This document shows positions 12,936 to 24,165 of a stretch of 64,000 nucleotides of DNA, piece after piece (the stretch's first letter is position 1; the number at the start of each line of letters is the position of its first letter). Under the pieces are notes generated by a model, which was given only the letters and a program-made list of their open reading frames with translations, was not told where the DNA came from and ran no database searches. The stretch covers positions 108,520,094-108,584,093 of the forward strand of contig CM060975.1 of assembly GCA_030765065.1 (NCBI GenBank), read 5' to 3'. Position numbers and translations under genes: made by a program. Source of the DNA: Deroplatys truncata (taxonomy: Eukaryota; Arthropoda; Insecta; Mantodea; Mantidae).

Positions 12936-13345
12936 CGTTCCCCATGGCCTGGTCCACCAATACACCATTCAAATTGACACATGTCTGGAGACGAAGAGCA
13001 AGGTTGTGACAAGCAGCTTGACAAATCCGCCACCACAGGTCATTAATGTCCCGTCATACAAACAGTAAAGGATACAGCGTTTGTCAGCAATTTAAGACAA
13101 ACTTCTCTAGCAACGGTATTATCTGAAAAGAATGGGCCAATCAACCCATCATAAGAGACATCACCACAAATCATGACACCAGAACTTTTGTCATGCATAC
13201 TGATATTTCTTTTAGGGTTTTCTTTCCTCCAGTACACGTAATTGTGTCGGTTAACACTTCCCGAAACATGAAATTTGGCCCCATCTGTCCAAACACACGC
13301 TGTTCCTGAGACAACCATTGCACCATGCTGTTTAGCATACACTAA
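12936..13345 (-). pseudogene. DDE transposase relic (Tc1/mariner-like superfamily)
   Basis: Read on the minus strand, the ORF at 13043-13342 contains the block WTDGAKFHVSGSVNRHNY, then YWRKENP, then GLIGPFF. This matches the catalytic-core layout of a transposase family common in insects, in which the first D sits in an (S/T)DEA(H/K)FH context; here D-G-A replaces D-E-A. After an internal loss, the C-terminal pattern DINDLWWRICQAACHNLALR and LQTCVNLNGV continues to about 12940. The N-terminal DNA-binding part and the middle with the remaining catalytic residues are missing, so it is a dead fragment. Confidence 0.7.
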
Positions 13346-14371
13346 CGGTTCTAACTTCAGTGACCGTTATCCCCACTCTCAGGCTACACAGTGTTGTCAT
13401 TTCGATACTTGTCCAGAATTAAAAATACTACAGCAGTCAAACAGCATATATATATATATATATATATAATTATGAGTCACCGTGTACTTCACCACATTTG
13501 CTACGCCCAGCCCCCATCCTGGCTCTGGTAGTGCCCCTTTTCCTTCGCTCCTGAGCCTTAAACCGACCTGTGTTCACAGGTTAATGCTTGAGAGCCAGAC
13601 TTTTGGCTTCAAACCAATACGAGACGGACTCAGGAACTGGTGTGGACCATCGTTGCGAGCATGACTTTCAACCACTCAGGCGAAATGTTTCCATACTCCT
13701 CTCTTTTCGCTGCTCACCTAGGCCTGACGGTTGTTCATAGGCTGATCGTATCTAACCAATAAGAGTCTGGCTAACGACGGGTGGTGTGGAACACAGATGA
13801 TAAGGAGTTTCTGCCAACATTAAACAAAAAAAAAACACATAGGAAACCAAAAGCCTCGACTGGTTTCCGTGCACACCACTGTAGATACTATTCTTATAAA
13901 ATATTATTTTTCTGCTTACTTCATCCTAGTGGAGATATAAGTTTGATAGTTGATCAGCCTGAATAAAAGTTTTTTTCCCCCCGTTTTCCCCCTTTCTTAC
14001 TACCTTACTCTTTCATGTGCATTATACCTTTGAAGGGCTTACAAGACACTGTCCGTTTTGTGAAGCGGCGAAAGAAGGTGGGACTACACTTTAGAAAAGT
14101 TGTCCTTGACCCGTAGTAGGATGCAGTAGGAGCGCCCTGGTGTCATGGCAAGTCATGAGCAATGCCAACCGTAAGATGCATGCTAACAACCAAAGATGGT
14201 AGTGAGGTTTCTCTTCTTCCTCTCCGGATTTTACACAATTGGGTTTTCCGTTTTGGATTACCAGAGTCATCGGTTTGTCTAGTCTCCTTCGTTAAGTCCC
14301 TTTTCTTGCAGAGCTTCTTTAATATAAGCTTCCTACGTTCGTACTCGACGTGTTCTTTTACGTCTTATTGC
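13346..14371. other. No recognised gene; (TA)n microsatellite at 13445-13469
   Basis: A (TA)n run of about 12 units lies at 13445-13469. The rest includes a somewhat GC-rich patch at 13500-13700. Nothing was assigned. Confidence 0.5.
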
Positions 14372-15060
14372 ACCATTTCAGCATCTTCTTAGGCCACCTG
14401 TTTCCTCAATTCGTTTTATATGTCCATACCACTGAATGCCATGTTTTCTAGTCTTTTTGTTGTTGAATTATCTAACCTACCCTCTTACATATTTCCACAT
14501 TTCGCACTCTTTTGGAGTCTTGTGGGCTGTAAACTTCTCCCCATAAAAATCTAACTCCACAGTTCTTATTTTGTCACGTAGTTTCATTGGTAATGTCCAC
14601 TTCTCTGCCCCATATAATACTATACTCTCCACCACACTGTGGAAGACTTTTTTCTTTGTTTCCTGTCTCCAAATGAGGCAAATGAGCCTTTTACCCATAG
14701 ACATTCTTGCGGTAATATAAGCATCTAGTTTACCATCTCTACCATCTCCCTAAATACTTCAATCGTGCGCAGTGCTTAATTATTTTATTATCCACTTGAA
14801 TATCTGCTTCTCTTCCTCCTAAACACATGTGTCTAGTTTTATTAAAGTTGATTTTGAGACACCACTTCTCATATTCTTCTTTTAGTTTCCGAGGCATGTA
14901 TTCCATATCTTCCTGATCTGATGCAAAAATTATCTGATCGTTAGCGAAGAGGAGTGAATGCAGGTTAAAATTATCTATTGGCACATCCATTTTGAGCACT
15001 TCTTGTATCACATGTCCAACACTTGTTCCATGTAAATACGAAGGTAAATCAATAAGTATT
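14372..15060 (-). pseudogene. RTE-like non-LTR reverse transcriptase relic
   Basis: Minus-strand reading frames give the second half of a reverse transcriptase. First comes HSLLFANDQIIFASDQEDM, the position of the F/Y-x-D-D catalytic motif, with Asn replacing the first Asp. Then come KWCLKINFNKTRHMCLGG, IIKHCARLKYLG, and, in another frame, SVVESIVLYGAEKWTL and IQWYGHIKRIEETGG. This order is that of the RTE-type RT C-terminus. Frame changes and the mutated active site show it is inactive. It lies upstream of, and is unrelated to, the mariner relic at 15326. Confidence 0.75.
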
Positions 15061-15325
15061 CGCACACTATTTTTAATCTTTTGTAGGTTGGCTGTATCGG
15101 CTTGTGCGCGCGCACAACGACATGTTCCTTCGTCTCCGCTAATGGAATGTTTGGCCGTTATCACTCCAGTGAATGTTGCACTGTTGCACAATAAGCATGG
15201 TTGCACCGCTCAACGTTTGCACCAAAGAAGAACAGGGTGTGGTTGTGCGTTTTTCGTCTCTGAAGGTGTGCTAGGAGGCAAAATCCATAAGACCTTTCAC
15301 ACAATATGGGGGCAATGTTTACCCC
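15061..15325. other. No recognised feature
   Basis: Spacer between the RTE-like and mariner-like relics. An open frame on the plus strand (14992-15339) overlaps it but has no motif that can be named. Confidence 0.45.
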
Positions 15326-15589
15326 ACCGAAATGTGTAGGAATGGATTGAAAAGTTCAAAATGAACAGACAGCTGTGAAGTACGAGGTAGGAGCATTCAT
15401 ACTCACTATGACGCCAACACTGAACAAGTCCATATCCTGATTCAGAGAACCAAAGATTGACTATCGATGAAGTGGCAAACCATATCTTTTTTGACCCGCT
15501 CAAAAGTGCCTTAAGTATCGCTTCACCACAGACCAAGAACTGAAGGAAGCGGTGCATACATGGTTTGCTGCTCAATCGAAAAACTTTTT
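15326..15589 (+). pseudogene. Mariner-like transposase relic, internally deleted
   Basis: Frames on the plus strand give EWIEKFKMNRQL and later QRLTIDEVANHIF, as in the paired helix-turn-helix region of insect mariner transposases. After a large internal loss the C-terminal signature TTDQELKEAVHTWFAAQSKN follows in another frame. The whole DDD catalytic core is missing. Family B copy 3 begins directly after it in a T run, so that insertion probably interrupted the relic's 3' end. Confidence 0.7.
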
Positions 15590-15736
15590 ACTTTCCCTAC
15601 TACGTATAGTAAGTAGGGGAAGTATTGTATCCAAACAAAAATTCGATACGGAGATTTCACCGGAAATATAAGTTTTGAGACACCCTGAATCCAAAAAAAA
15701 GCATTTTTGGAAACATGTCCGTGTGTATGTCTGTTG

Positions 15737-15791
<55 letters not shown>

Positions 15792-16494
15792 CAGCATAAC
15801 TCAGAAACGTGCAGTCGGATAAACACCAAACTTGGTATTTAGGCTCAGTATCTTCCAGAGATGCGACACGAAGGTTTTCAAGAAAATCCCCCCATCCCAG
15901 ATTGCCCTTTACATGGAACATTTTTCGAACATTTTAATTTTCTCGAAAATGGCTCTAACGATTTTGATTAAAATATCATATGTTTAAGATATTTTCATGA
16001 CAAATGAAATGTATATCTCGAATTTTCTGGGAATGTCTCCAAAAGTGTTCTTCATTCTGAACGACTTTTGCATAACTGGTAAACCATAAGAGATAGACAA
16101 AATTTTACTACACCAAAAATGTAGATCGCGTTAAAATACACAATTTATGTCGTACACATTTTTTTTGTTTTTGTTTTTTGAGTGAACCAATTCCGAGAAT
16201 TGCTTGTTATTCCCTTAAATCTTCCAATACTTTTCCTTTTGCTCAAATGGGAATTCGTTATGCATTTTGTTTGTCCTGGTAATGCAAAGAGAATGGAATA
16301 CTCCACATAGCAACCACCTCTTAAAATATTTGACTATCGCTTAAAGCCTACCAATTCCCCTTGCACCTACAAGAAAATTAGCAATAAGTTTAACATCTCG
16401 ATATCTCGATTAACATGCAGCATATGGAGAATAAGCGTTTGTAAAAATAGTTCGTACAAGCGTAGAGTAAATCATGTGAGTGTAACACATCAGA
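15590..16494 (+). mobile_element. Family B element, copy 3, full length
   Basis: Runs from ACTTTCCCTACTACGTATAGTA to GTGAGTGTAACACATCAGA with T runs on both flanks. The GT tract is long (about 15739-15788), giving spurious His-Thr ORFs on the minus strand. Both ends are clear, making this a useful reference copy. Confidence 0.85.
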
Positions 16495-16900
16495 TTTTTT
16501 TACGTCAGTTATTTTCGAGATATCCGATATTATTGGTTTTACCTGTTTAATACTTTTGACATTGTTTACATTATGTACTAAGTATGGAAGGTGCGGAAGC
16601 AGTATTCAACTCAAAAATTCCATGTCGAGAACTCACCGGAAATATCTGTTTTGAGGCCCCATAGAACCCAAAAAAAACGAAAAGTGGATAAATATGAATC
16701 TTGGTATTTAAGTTCGCTATGTTCCAAAGATTTTAAGAAACTCTACCACTCTCAGCTACCTTAACATACATAATTTTTCAAAAGGTTTGATTTTTCCAAA
16801 AAAAATTCTCTAAGGATTTTGATTAAAATATCAGGTATTGAAGATATTTAATAGACAAATAAAATATATATCTTAAATTTTCTGTAAATAACCTGTGAAG
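16495..16900 (+). repeat. Diverged family B fragment
   Basis: Starts with GTTATTTTCGAGATATCCG and restarts near 16570 with CTAAGTATGGAAGGTGCGGAAG, ACTCACCGGAAATATC and TTTTGATTAAAATATCAGG. These are family B landmarks in degraded form, truncated on both sides. Confidence 0.6.
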
Positions 16901-17169
16901 CTTTTTTTCTGAGGACATGATAAAGCTTGTGAACGATGGACCACGTGCATTGAGAAACAATGGGACTACGTTGAAAAATGAGGTAATTGTAAATTTATAT
17001 TATTGTTACAATAAATTTAAAAAATTATATGCGGATACTTATTGACTTACCATCGTATTAATTAGAAGTGACAAGCTGCACTCTTGCTTTAAGCCCTTGG
17101 TAATTCCATGATTTGTGTTATTTTATTCCCCGTTTTAATATATACTTCCGTATCCTGGTACATATCGCT

Positions 17170-17400
17170 ATTCGTGGTGTAGTGGTTATGGTCGCGGGTT
17201 TTAAACCCGGCGGAGGGCGATGGATTTTTTCGGGCGTAAAAATCCTCAGCATGGCTGCTCCGGTGACGTAGATTTACGGCACTTAAAAGAACCTCAAGGC
17301 TGATAAAAAGGCCTCTAAGCCAAATTACCGGTCTTTCACACCCAATATAGAATGAGACGCTAAGGACCACAGCAGTAAAAGAGCGTCCATAAACACAACT
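17170..17400 (+). mobile_element. tRNA-derived SINE family 3, copy a
   Basis: Begins TCGTGGTGTAGTGGTTATGG, then CGCGGGTTTTAAACCCGGCG as a B-box-like element, then the body GGAGGGCGATGGATTTTTTC, GTAGATTTACGGCAC and GGCCTCTAAGCC, ending ACGCTAAGGACCACAGCAGT. The same body occurs in reverse at 25838-26095. Confidence 0.75.
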
Positions 17401-17449
17401 CAATTTAATTTGTATCCTGGCACATATTTGAAACTAAATATATCAATTT

Positions 17450-18560
17450 TTCTGGAATATTACATCTTTTTATAGCTGTCCACATTTTAATTCTAGAAAT
17501 GCTATCGTAGGCCTTCCTACGAACATCATTTGTGTATCGAAATTATACTATATCTTATTTTTTCTATTAACATTCTCACACAATGAATATTGTCCAAACA
17601 AGATCTTCCTCCTCTGAAACCACTTTGTTCTTGTCCAAAATTCACCTCTGTTTTTAAGTTTTTCTCTCAGGATACTAGAGAACAACCTAGCTATTAATGG
17701 GATAACACCGATTCCTGTATAATTTTACAGCCTCTTTTATCCCCTCCCTTATGTATAGAGGTAAGAAATGACATGTTCCGTTTGTTTGGAATACCTTCAC
17801 CCATTTCAATTTTATTAAACATATTTTCGAAATATCTCCTAATTTAAGTAGGAGTTTCAACTCCTAATTAACTTCTCCTAACTCTTAAATTCCCTGGTGC
17901 TGCAGCTTTGTTGTTTTTTGCTTTACTCAAAGATTTCTTAACATCTAATGTTGTGATTTGTGGATGCATGTGAGGTTTCTCTTCAGAACATTTAGGGAGC
18001 TGCCGGCTATTTAATATTTTATTTCAGAGTTGAATGATATTAAAGGCCTTCACTTACATCATGGTGGTAAAGATGAACGATCGTTTCGAGACTTCAAGGT
18101 CTCATCATCGGCAGAAGATGTGGCCCACATGGGTTAGATACATTTTATATTGTGGAGCAAGTTCCAGTCGTCTTCTGTCGATGATGAGACCTTGAAGTCT
18201 CGAAACGATCGGCCATCTTTTACCACCATGACGTAAGTGAAGGCTTTTAATATCATTCTACTCATTTATTTCATCAATGGACTCTTCACTGTTAATATTG
18301 TTTTCAAACTCTGATTTTATTTCAGGTTGAGTTGTTTATAGACACAGATGGAAGTTCTCTCGCCGTTTCCTGATCCTTACAGAAGATAAGAGAGCATCTC
18401 CCTCTGCTTCGTATCAGACTCACGAATAAGGACTTGCTCATATTTTCGTCCTGTTCAACATAATACAAACTTTAAGCTTGTCAGTGAGCTTTTGCTTAAA
18501 GCTTAAATAGTCATCGCCTCCTTGGTCCATTTGATTTGCTCTTTCCCTGAATGTTTTGCA
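17450..18560 (-). pseudogene. RTE-like reverse transcriptase relic split by a MITE
   Basis: Minus-strand frames give, in order: ENNINSEESIDEINE, (MITE), SLSKAKNNKAAAPGNL (the RT block usually reading NGKAPGPD), FNKIEMGEGIP, FLTSIHKGGDKRGCK, and QSGFRRGRSCLDNIH. This is the order of RT domains 1-3 of RTE-like elements. Several stops and frame changes are present and domains beyond the third are lost. The part before the MITE, toward 18560, is only weakly recognisable. Confidence 0.7.
18027..18263. mobile_element. Palindromic MITE with ~10-bp target duplication
   Basis: 237 bp whose arms are inverted copies. The left arm starts GAGTTGAATGATATTAAAGG and includes CGTTTCGAGACTTCAAGG; the right arm has the complement, ending TTTTAATATCATTCTACTC. 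Flanks TTTTATTTCA (18017-18026) and ATTTATTTCA (18264-18273) match at 9 of 10 bases. A 9-10 bp duplication suggests a Mutator-like origin. It interrupts the RTE relic cleanly. Confidence 0.75.
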
Positions 18561-19565
18561 TTAATAACATATTTCCTGAAGTTATGCTTTGGCACACTTG
18601 ATCCTGTGACACTAAATGTCACTGAATCAACAGCTTTCTTCAGCATTGGATCCTTTGCTTGAACAAAGCCAACGTCACTTCTGGGACACCGTATACTTGC
18701 GTGCAGAAAGCAGCTTGGAATTGTACACCTGCTCTCTTTAGAATATCACTTGTCCCAACAGTTTTTTCTTTTTAATCTAAAATCTGTTTAATCCGTCTTA
18801 GCAGTTTATAACGTTCTCTATTTCATCCAGAGTGTAAGTAAACATTCTAAACATCAGAGAATACTCTAAAAAATTCTGAATCAACACACAATCTCGCTTC
18901 ATCGTAATGGAATTTACGCAGAAGAATAAACATGCCACTTGACCTTTGAAGCACGCAAGCAATAAAGACACTGGAGTCAAAATGCTAATCATGACACTAC
19001 TTTGATATATAGAGTTGAAGTTAATTTTCATAGTCATGTTCCCATAATCAGTACATATCAAAACTCACTGCAACAGAGGGGCATCTCTGAAAAGCATGTT
19101 TTGAGCAGCCTTCCTGAATACCTCAGTAAGGCAAAACTTGGCATATCATAAAAATTTATATTGGAGTCAATAATATCAACTATCAGCCGAAGGAGATCAT
19201 GCTCGACCCTACTGAGTAAATACAACGAAAATTAACTTTTATGAGACGTTTTCCTCAGGTGGCGAACCAATGAAAGACTTACAATATCCGAAAAATTAAG
19301 AATACATTTAATTAAAGCATTTAAATCGGTGCTAAGAAGTTCACTATTTTGATAATAACCAAACAGGGTGTATTACGTGCAAATTTAATTGTCTAAGAAT
19401 TTTGTCACCCACACTACAATATTCGTAGCCCACGGGTAGTACATTTGATTAAGCAATAAATCAAGGAATGTGAGGTGGGGATGAGATTTATTCGAATATT
19501 CTATGATAGCACGCTGCAGCGCTCTTGCAGATCTACATAATTCAATTATTGTCTTAAACTGCCTC
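18561..19565. other. No recognised feature
   Basis: About 1 kb. The 87-codon minus-strand ORF at 18798-19061 has no identifiable motif. Part of 18561-18790 may be a further degraded portion of the RTE relic. Confidence 0.45.
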
Positions 19566-19770
19566 AGTTGTTTGGTGATTAGCAAACTAGCCTCCAAATC
19601 CAGAGATGCCGGGTCCGGTTTCCGGCTGGAGGGTGAGAATTTTTCTTTAGCCAGAATTATTACCTGTCTGTCCTATAGTATGGAAATATGAATGAGAGTG
19701 TGAATGTGTGATGGAACTTAATGTTTACAAAGACAGCCCGAAGCAGTACAAACCTAACGATTAACGCAAT
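19566..19770 (+). mobile_element. tRNA-derived SINE family 1, copy b
   Basis: Shares with copy a the head GTTTGGTGATTAGCA, a damaged B-box (GGGTCCGGTTTCCGGC), and the body GAATTTTTCTTTAGCCAG and GAATGAGAGTGTGAATGTG, ending near CAGCCCGAAGCAGTAC. Older than copy a by its degraded promoter boxes. Confidence 0.7.
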
Positions 19771-19839
19771 AACAAAATCTAAATTTTATTAAAACGTTTA
19801 ATACGATGAAGAACCCTACCAATCATGTAGGGTTATTTG

Positions 19840-20975
19840 TTTGTTTCATGTTATTTGTTTGAATTTTCCAGTACTTATACTTTTTCTCAAAGGGGAATTC
19901 GTTATTCGTTTTTACTTTCTCTACTATGTACAGTAAGTAGGGGAAGATTGTATTCCACCCAAAAATTCGATACCGAGATTTCAGCGGAAATATATGTTTT
20001 GAGACGCCCTGAATCCCCCCCCAAAAATCTGATGTGTTACACTCACATGACTTGCTCTACTCTTGTACAAACTATTTTTACAAACGCTTATTGCATCTAC
20101 TTCATGTTAATCGAGATAAACATTTGCAGACTCTATCTTATTGCTAATTTTCTTGTAGATGTAAGAGGAATATATATTTACAAGGGCAATATAGAAAAAC
20201 AGTAGCCTTTAAGCACATACATATCTCTTAATAGTTGGTTGCTAGGTGCAGCACCATTCCCTTTTCCCACAGATTAATACTCTTTGCATATCCAAGACAA
20301 AAAAATGAATAACGAATTCCCATTTGAGAAAATAGGTATTCAAAAAATTTAAGGGAATAACAAGCAATATCTCGAAAATGGTTCACTCAATAAAAAAATG
20401 TATATAATATAAATTGTGTATTTTAAAGCAATCTACATTTTTTGTGTAGTAAAATTTTGTCTATCTCTTATGGTTTACCAGTTATGCAAAAGTCGTTCAC
20501 AATGAAGAATACTTTAGGAGACATTACCAGAAAATTCAAGATATACATTTTATTTGTCATGAAAATATTTTAAACATATGATATTTTAAAGAACATCGGT
20601 AGAGCCGTTTTTTATATAATTAAAATTTTCGAAAAATATTCCAAGTAAAAGGTAATTTGGGGTGGGGGGATTTTCTTGAAAACCTTCATGTCGGATCCTT
20701 GGAAGATACTGAACCTAAATACCAAGTTTGGTGTTTATCCGACTGTTCGTCTCTGAGTTATGCTGTTCACAGACAGACACACAGACACACAGAGAGACAG
20801 ACAGACAGACACACAGGGACATGTTTCCAAAAATGCTTTTTTTGGATTCAGGGGATCTCGAAACATGTACTTCCGGTGAAATCTCGGTATCGAATTTTTG
20901 GCTGGAATACAATACTTCCCCTACTTACTATACGTAGTAGAGAAAGTAAAAACATTTTTGGAAACATGTCCGTGT

Positions 20976-21016
<41 letters not shown>

Positions 21017-21869
21017 AACAGCATAACTCAGAAATGAACTGTCGGATAAGCATCAAACTTGGTATTTAGGTTCAGTATCTTCCAGAGATGCGACACGAAG
21101 GTTTTCAAAAAAATTCCCCCACTCCAGACTACCCTTCACATGGAACATTTTTCGAAAATTTTAATTTTCTCAAAAATGGTTCTAACAATTTTGATTAAAA
21201 TATCATATGTTTAACATATTGTTATGACAAATAAAATGTATAACTTGAATTTTCTGGGAATGTCTCTAAAAGCATTCTTCATTGTGAACGACTTTTGCAT
21301 AACTGGTAAACCATAAGAGATAGACAAAATTTTAATACACAAAAAATGTAGATCGCGTTAAAATACACAATTTATGTCAGATACATTTTTTTGTTAAGTG
21401 AACCATTTTCGGGATATTGCTTATTCCCTTAAATTTTTCAACACTTCTCAAAAGGGAATTCGTTATTCATTTTTTTGTCTTGGATATGCAAAGAGTATTA
21501 ATCTGTGGCAAAGAGAATGGTGCTGCACATATAAACCAGCTATTAAGAGTACGCCTTAAGCGATAGTCAAATTTTTTTTAGAACTGGTCGCTATGTGTAA
21601 AATGTAATTCTCTTTGCATGTCAAAAGATCGTTTCTGCAAATGTTTATCTCGATTAATATGAAATAGATGGAGAATAAGAGTTTGTAAAAATAGTTTGTT
21701 CAAGAGTAGAGAAAGTCATGTGAGTGTAACACATCAGATTTTTTTATGTCCTGGAGATGCGAAGAGAATGGAATGTTCCACATGCACCTACAACAAAATT
21801 AGCAATAAGATTCACTATTAACATGAAGTAGATGGAGTAGAGATAGTCGTGTTAGTGCAACATACCAGA
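19840..21869 (+). mobile_element. Three family B copies nested inside one another
   Basis: Outer copy: 19840-19913 resumes at 21739-21869, and its sequence rejoins as ...TTCGTTATTCG | ATGTCCTGGAGATGC. Middle copy (plus): 19914-20027 resumes at 20948-21738. Inner copy (minus): 20028-20947. The middle copy sits in a T run of the outer, the inner in an A run of the middle. The interruption points define the element ends as ACTTTCTCTACT... and ...ACACATCAGA. Confidence 0.85.
20028..20947 (-). mobile_element. Family B element, inner full-length copy
   Basis: 920 bp from TCTGATGTGTTACACTCACA to TATACGTAGTAGAGAAAGT, with five A on each side. It is the best-delimited copy because its host is another family B element whose uninterrupted sequence is known from other copies. 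The ORFs on either strand come from the CA/GT tract and shared repeat sequence. Confidence 0.85.
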
Positions 21870-22699
21870 TTTTTTTCGCTAAGTTTAACTGATTCATTTG
21901 CCTTGATTAAAAAGTGAAGAGTATCACATTTAAACTCCACCCTCTTATATATAAAGTGTTGTCAAGTTATCCTCAACTTCACAATTTAAGCAAGATTTCG
22001 TTAAGGCAGACAAAGTTTCCGTTTTGTTCTTTACAATAAAGAAACTAGAAGTTGGGGCTTCAGCTGTTGCTGGCGTCGTTCTTTTTTTACTATTTATCAT
22101 GCGTCGCTATGGAAACGCGAGTTTCGGACTCTTCTCGTTTCTTATATCGTATAACAGTTGTGCAAAGCATTAATCTTTGAACCTGTCAAAAGTATATCAA
22201 GTTATTGGTTGTTACGTGCTTGGAGGGGAGTATGTGCGGGGCCGTTCGACAGGATCTCTATCATGGCTCAAGTTATTGCACCAGATGAATATATGCTTGC
22301 TAGACGTTCTTCTGTTTCGAGGCATAAGATTGATGTCTCGCGATTCACGGGACAGCAAAATTCCTCCACTTTCCGTTGCATACAGAGATGTAGTAAAGAA
22401 TCGTTTGAAAACTGCGTTCTAACTTCTCCTAAGGCATTCCAAAAGAAGTCTTAGATACTTCTGATGTAATTTTGTGCGTATAGTTTAGGAAAAAATAAAT
22501 AAATCATGCATTCCGTAAACAATGGGTTTGGCTTTCCTTTGTTTCTTTGTTTTTTTAATAAAACAATTAATGATTTATATTTTGCAGGTCATAACTATAC
22601 GCCTAGATTTCTAATACAAAATTATAACTATTTCTCAATATCTGAGAGAATTTAGAATTCCTAACAAGTATCCCTATGTTCTACTCTTTTTTACTTTTT
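21870..22699. other. No recognised gene; short open frames at 22158-22454
   Basis: Two overlapping open frames (98 and 81 codons) at 22158-22454 follow a GC-richer patch. Neither resembles a family that can be named. No splice or promoter evidence. Confidence 0.4.
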
Positions 22700-23576
22700 A
22701 CTTTCTCAACTACGTATAGTAGGGGAAGTATTACACTCCACCTAAAAATTCGATGAGGAGATTTCACCGGAAGTACATATTTTGTGGCTTCCTGAATCAA
22801 AAACAAAAGCATTTTCAGAAAAAGGTCCGAGTGTGTATCTGTGTCTCTATGAACAGTATAACTCAAAAACGAAAAGTCGGATGAATACCAATCCTGGTAT
22901 TTAGTTTCAGCATCTTACAAAGATGCGGCACGAAGATTTTCAAGGAAACCTCCCCACCCTAGACTACCCTTTACATGGATTTTCTCAAAATGACTAACGA
23001 TTTTGGTTAAAATATTATGTATTTAATATATCCTTATGACAAATAAGTAACTAGCCATTGTTCCATTTAAAAATTGTATGTTTGCCTAAAAAAATGCACT
23101 TTCTCAGTATTATTAAAATCTATTTATAGGCTAAATGTACTAGCCTATAGCTCCAGACTAGCAATCAATGCTGTGAACACTGACATGAATAGCACTTTCC
23201 CTTTCCGAAATATTTGCGGTGCAAGTTTTAGGGATTCACCCTGTATATTCATGTATTTATTTATTTTTTGAGTGGACCATTTCGAGATACTGCTTGTTAT
23301 TTGTTTGAATTTTCCAATACTTATACTTTTTCTCAAATGGGAACTCGTTATTTTAATGTCCTGGACATGCAAAGAGAATGGAATGCCCCACACAGCAACC
23401 AGCTCTTAAAATATTTGACTATCGCTTAAAGCCTACCATATTCGCCTTGCACCTACAAGAAAATTAGCAATTAGATAGTTTCTGCAAATGTTTAACTTTA
23501 AGCAGATGGAGAATAAGCTTTTGTAAAAATAGTTTGTACAGAAGTAGAGAAAGTCATGTGAGTATAACACATCAGA
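22700..23576 (+). mobile_element. Family B element with replaced interior
   Basis: Both ends are present: ACTTTCTCAACTACGTATAGTA and GTGAGTATAACACATCAGA. Between about 23046 and 23262 the usual block (AATGTATATCTTGAATTTTCTG and onwards) is replaced by unrelated sequence containing TATTTATTTATTTTTTGAG. This may be an insertion, a gene-conversion patch or an indel. Confidence 0.75.
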
Positions 23577-24165
23577 TTTTTATATTTATTTTGACTGGTA
23601 TAATAATTCAAATAAATCTTTTGAAACTAACAGCAAAATTTTAAACACTGTTTTATTCACAGGCTTTGTTCAGAGAAATGGAAGACCAACTATAAATTGT
23701 AGTCAGCAAATTAAAGGAAACTGTTGCCCAAAACAGTGTAAAAATTAACATAAACCAAGCAGAAACTATGTCGTTTCTTCCGAAAACACTCTTTAAGGCA
23801 AATGGTAATGATAAAATGTTAATATTAATAATAATATTAATAACAACAATGATAATTTTTATTGATTCCTTGTTTTAAAAATATTAGCTTTAAAAGATAC
23901 ATTATAGTTATACTAAATACTTAAAGTACAATGCTAAATAACTTTTTTTGTACAAAACAACCTATGACATTTGGAACTTGTGTTAGAGAAACATTTTCCC
24001 CCTTGTATGTTGGTATTTGGAATCCAAATGTATGCTTATCGCATGTAAATTCATAGATGTATACTGCATAGACATTTTTCTGGGTTGTACTACCAAACGT
24101 AGAACAATAAAACTTGGAGCATAATTTATTTATGTAATTTTGCAACTTTTAACGAAAGATTATGT
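23577..24165. other. No recognised feature
   Basis: AT-rich with an ATA-rich patch at 23817-23850. No gene recognised. Confidence 0.5.

Noticed and set aside
14992-15339. 115-codon plus-strand frame with Cys-Ala-Arg-rich text
   Set aside because: It overlaps the RTE relic antisense and shows no nameable domain; it is probably chance in a GC-richer patch.
15523-15921. 132-codon and similar frames with repeated His-Thr and a recurrent LRVASLEDTEPKYQVW segment
   Set aside because: The same frame recurs in many family B copies on either strand, is broken at different points in each, and is driven by the CA/GT tract. It shows no sign of being translated.
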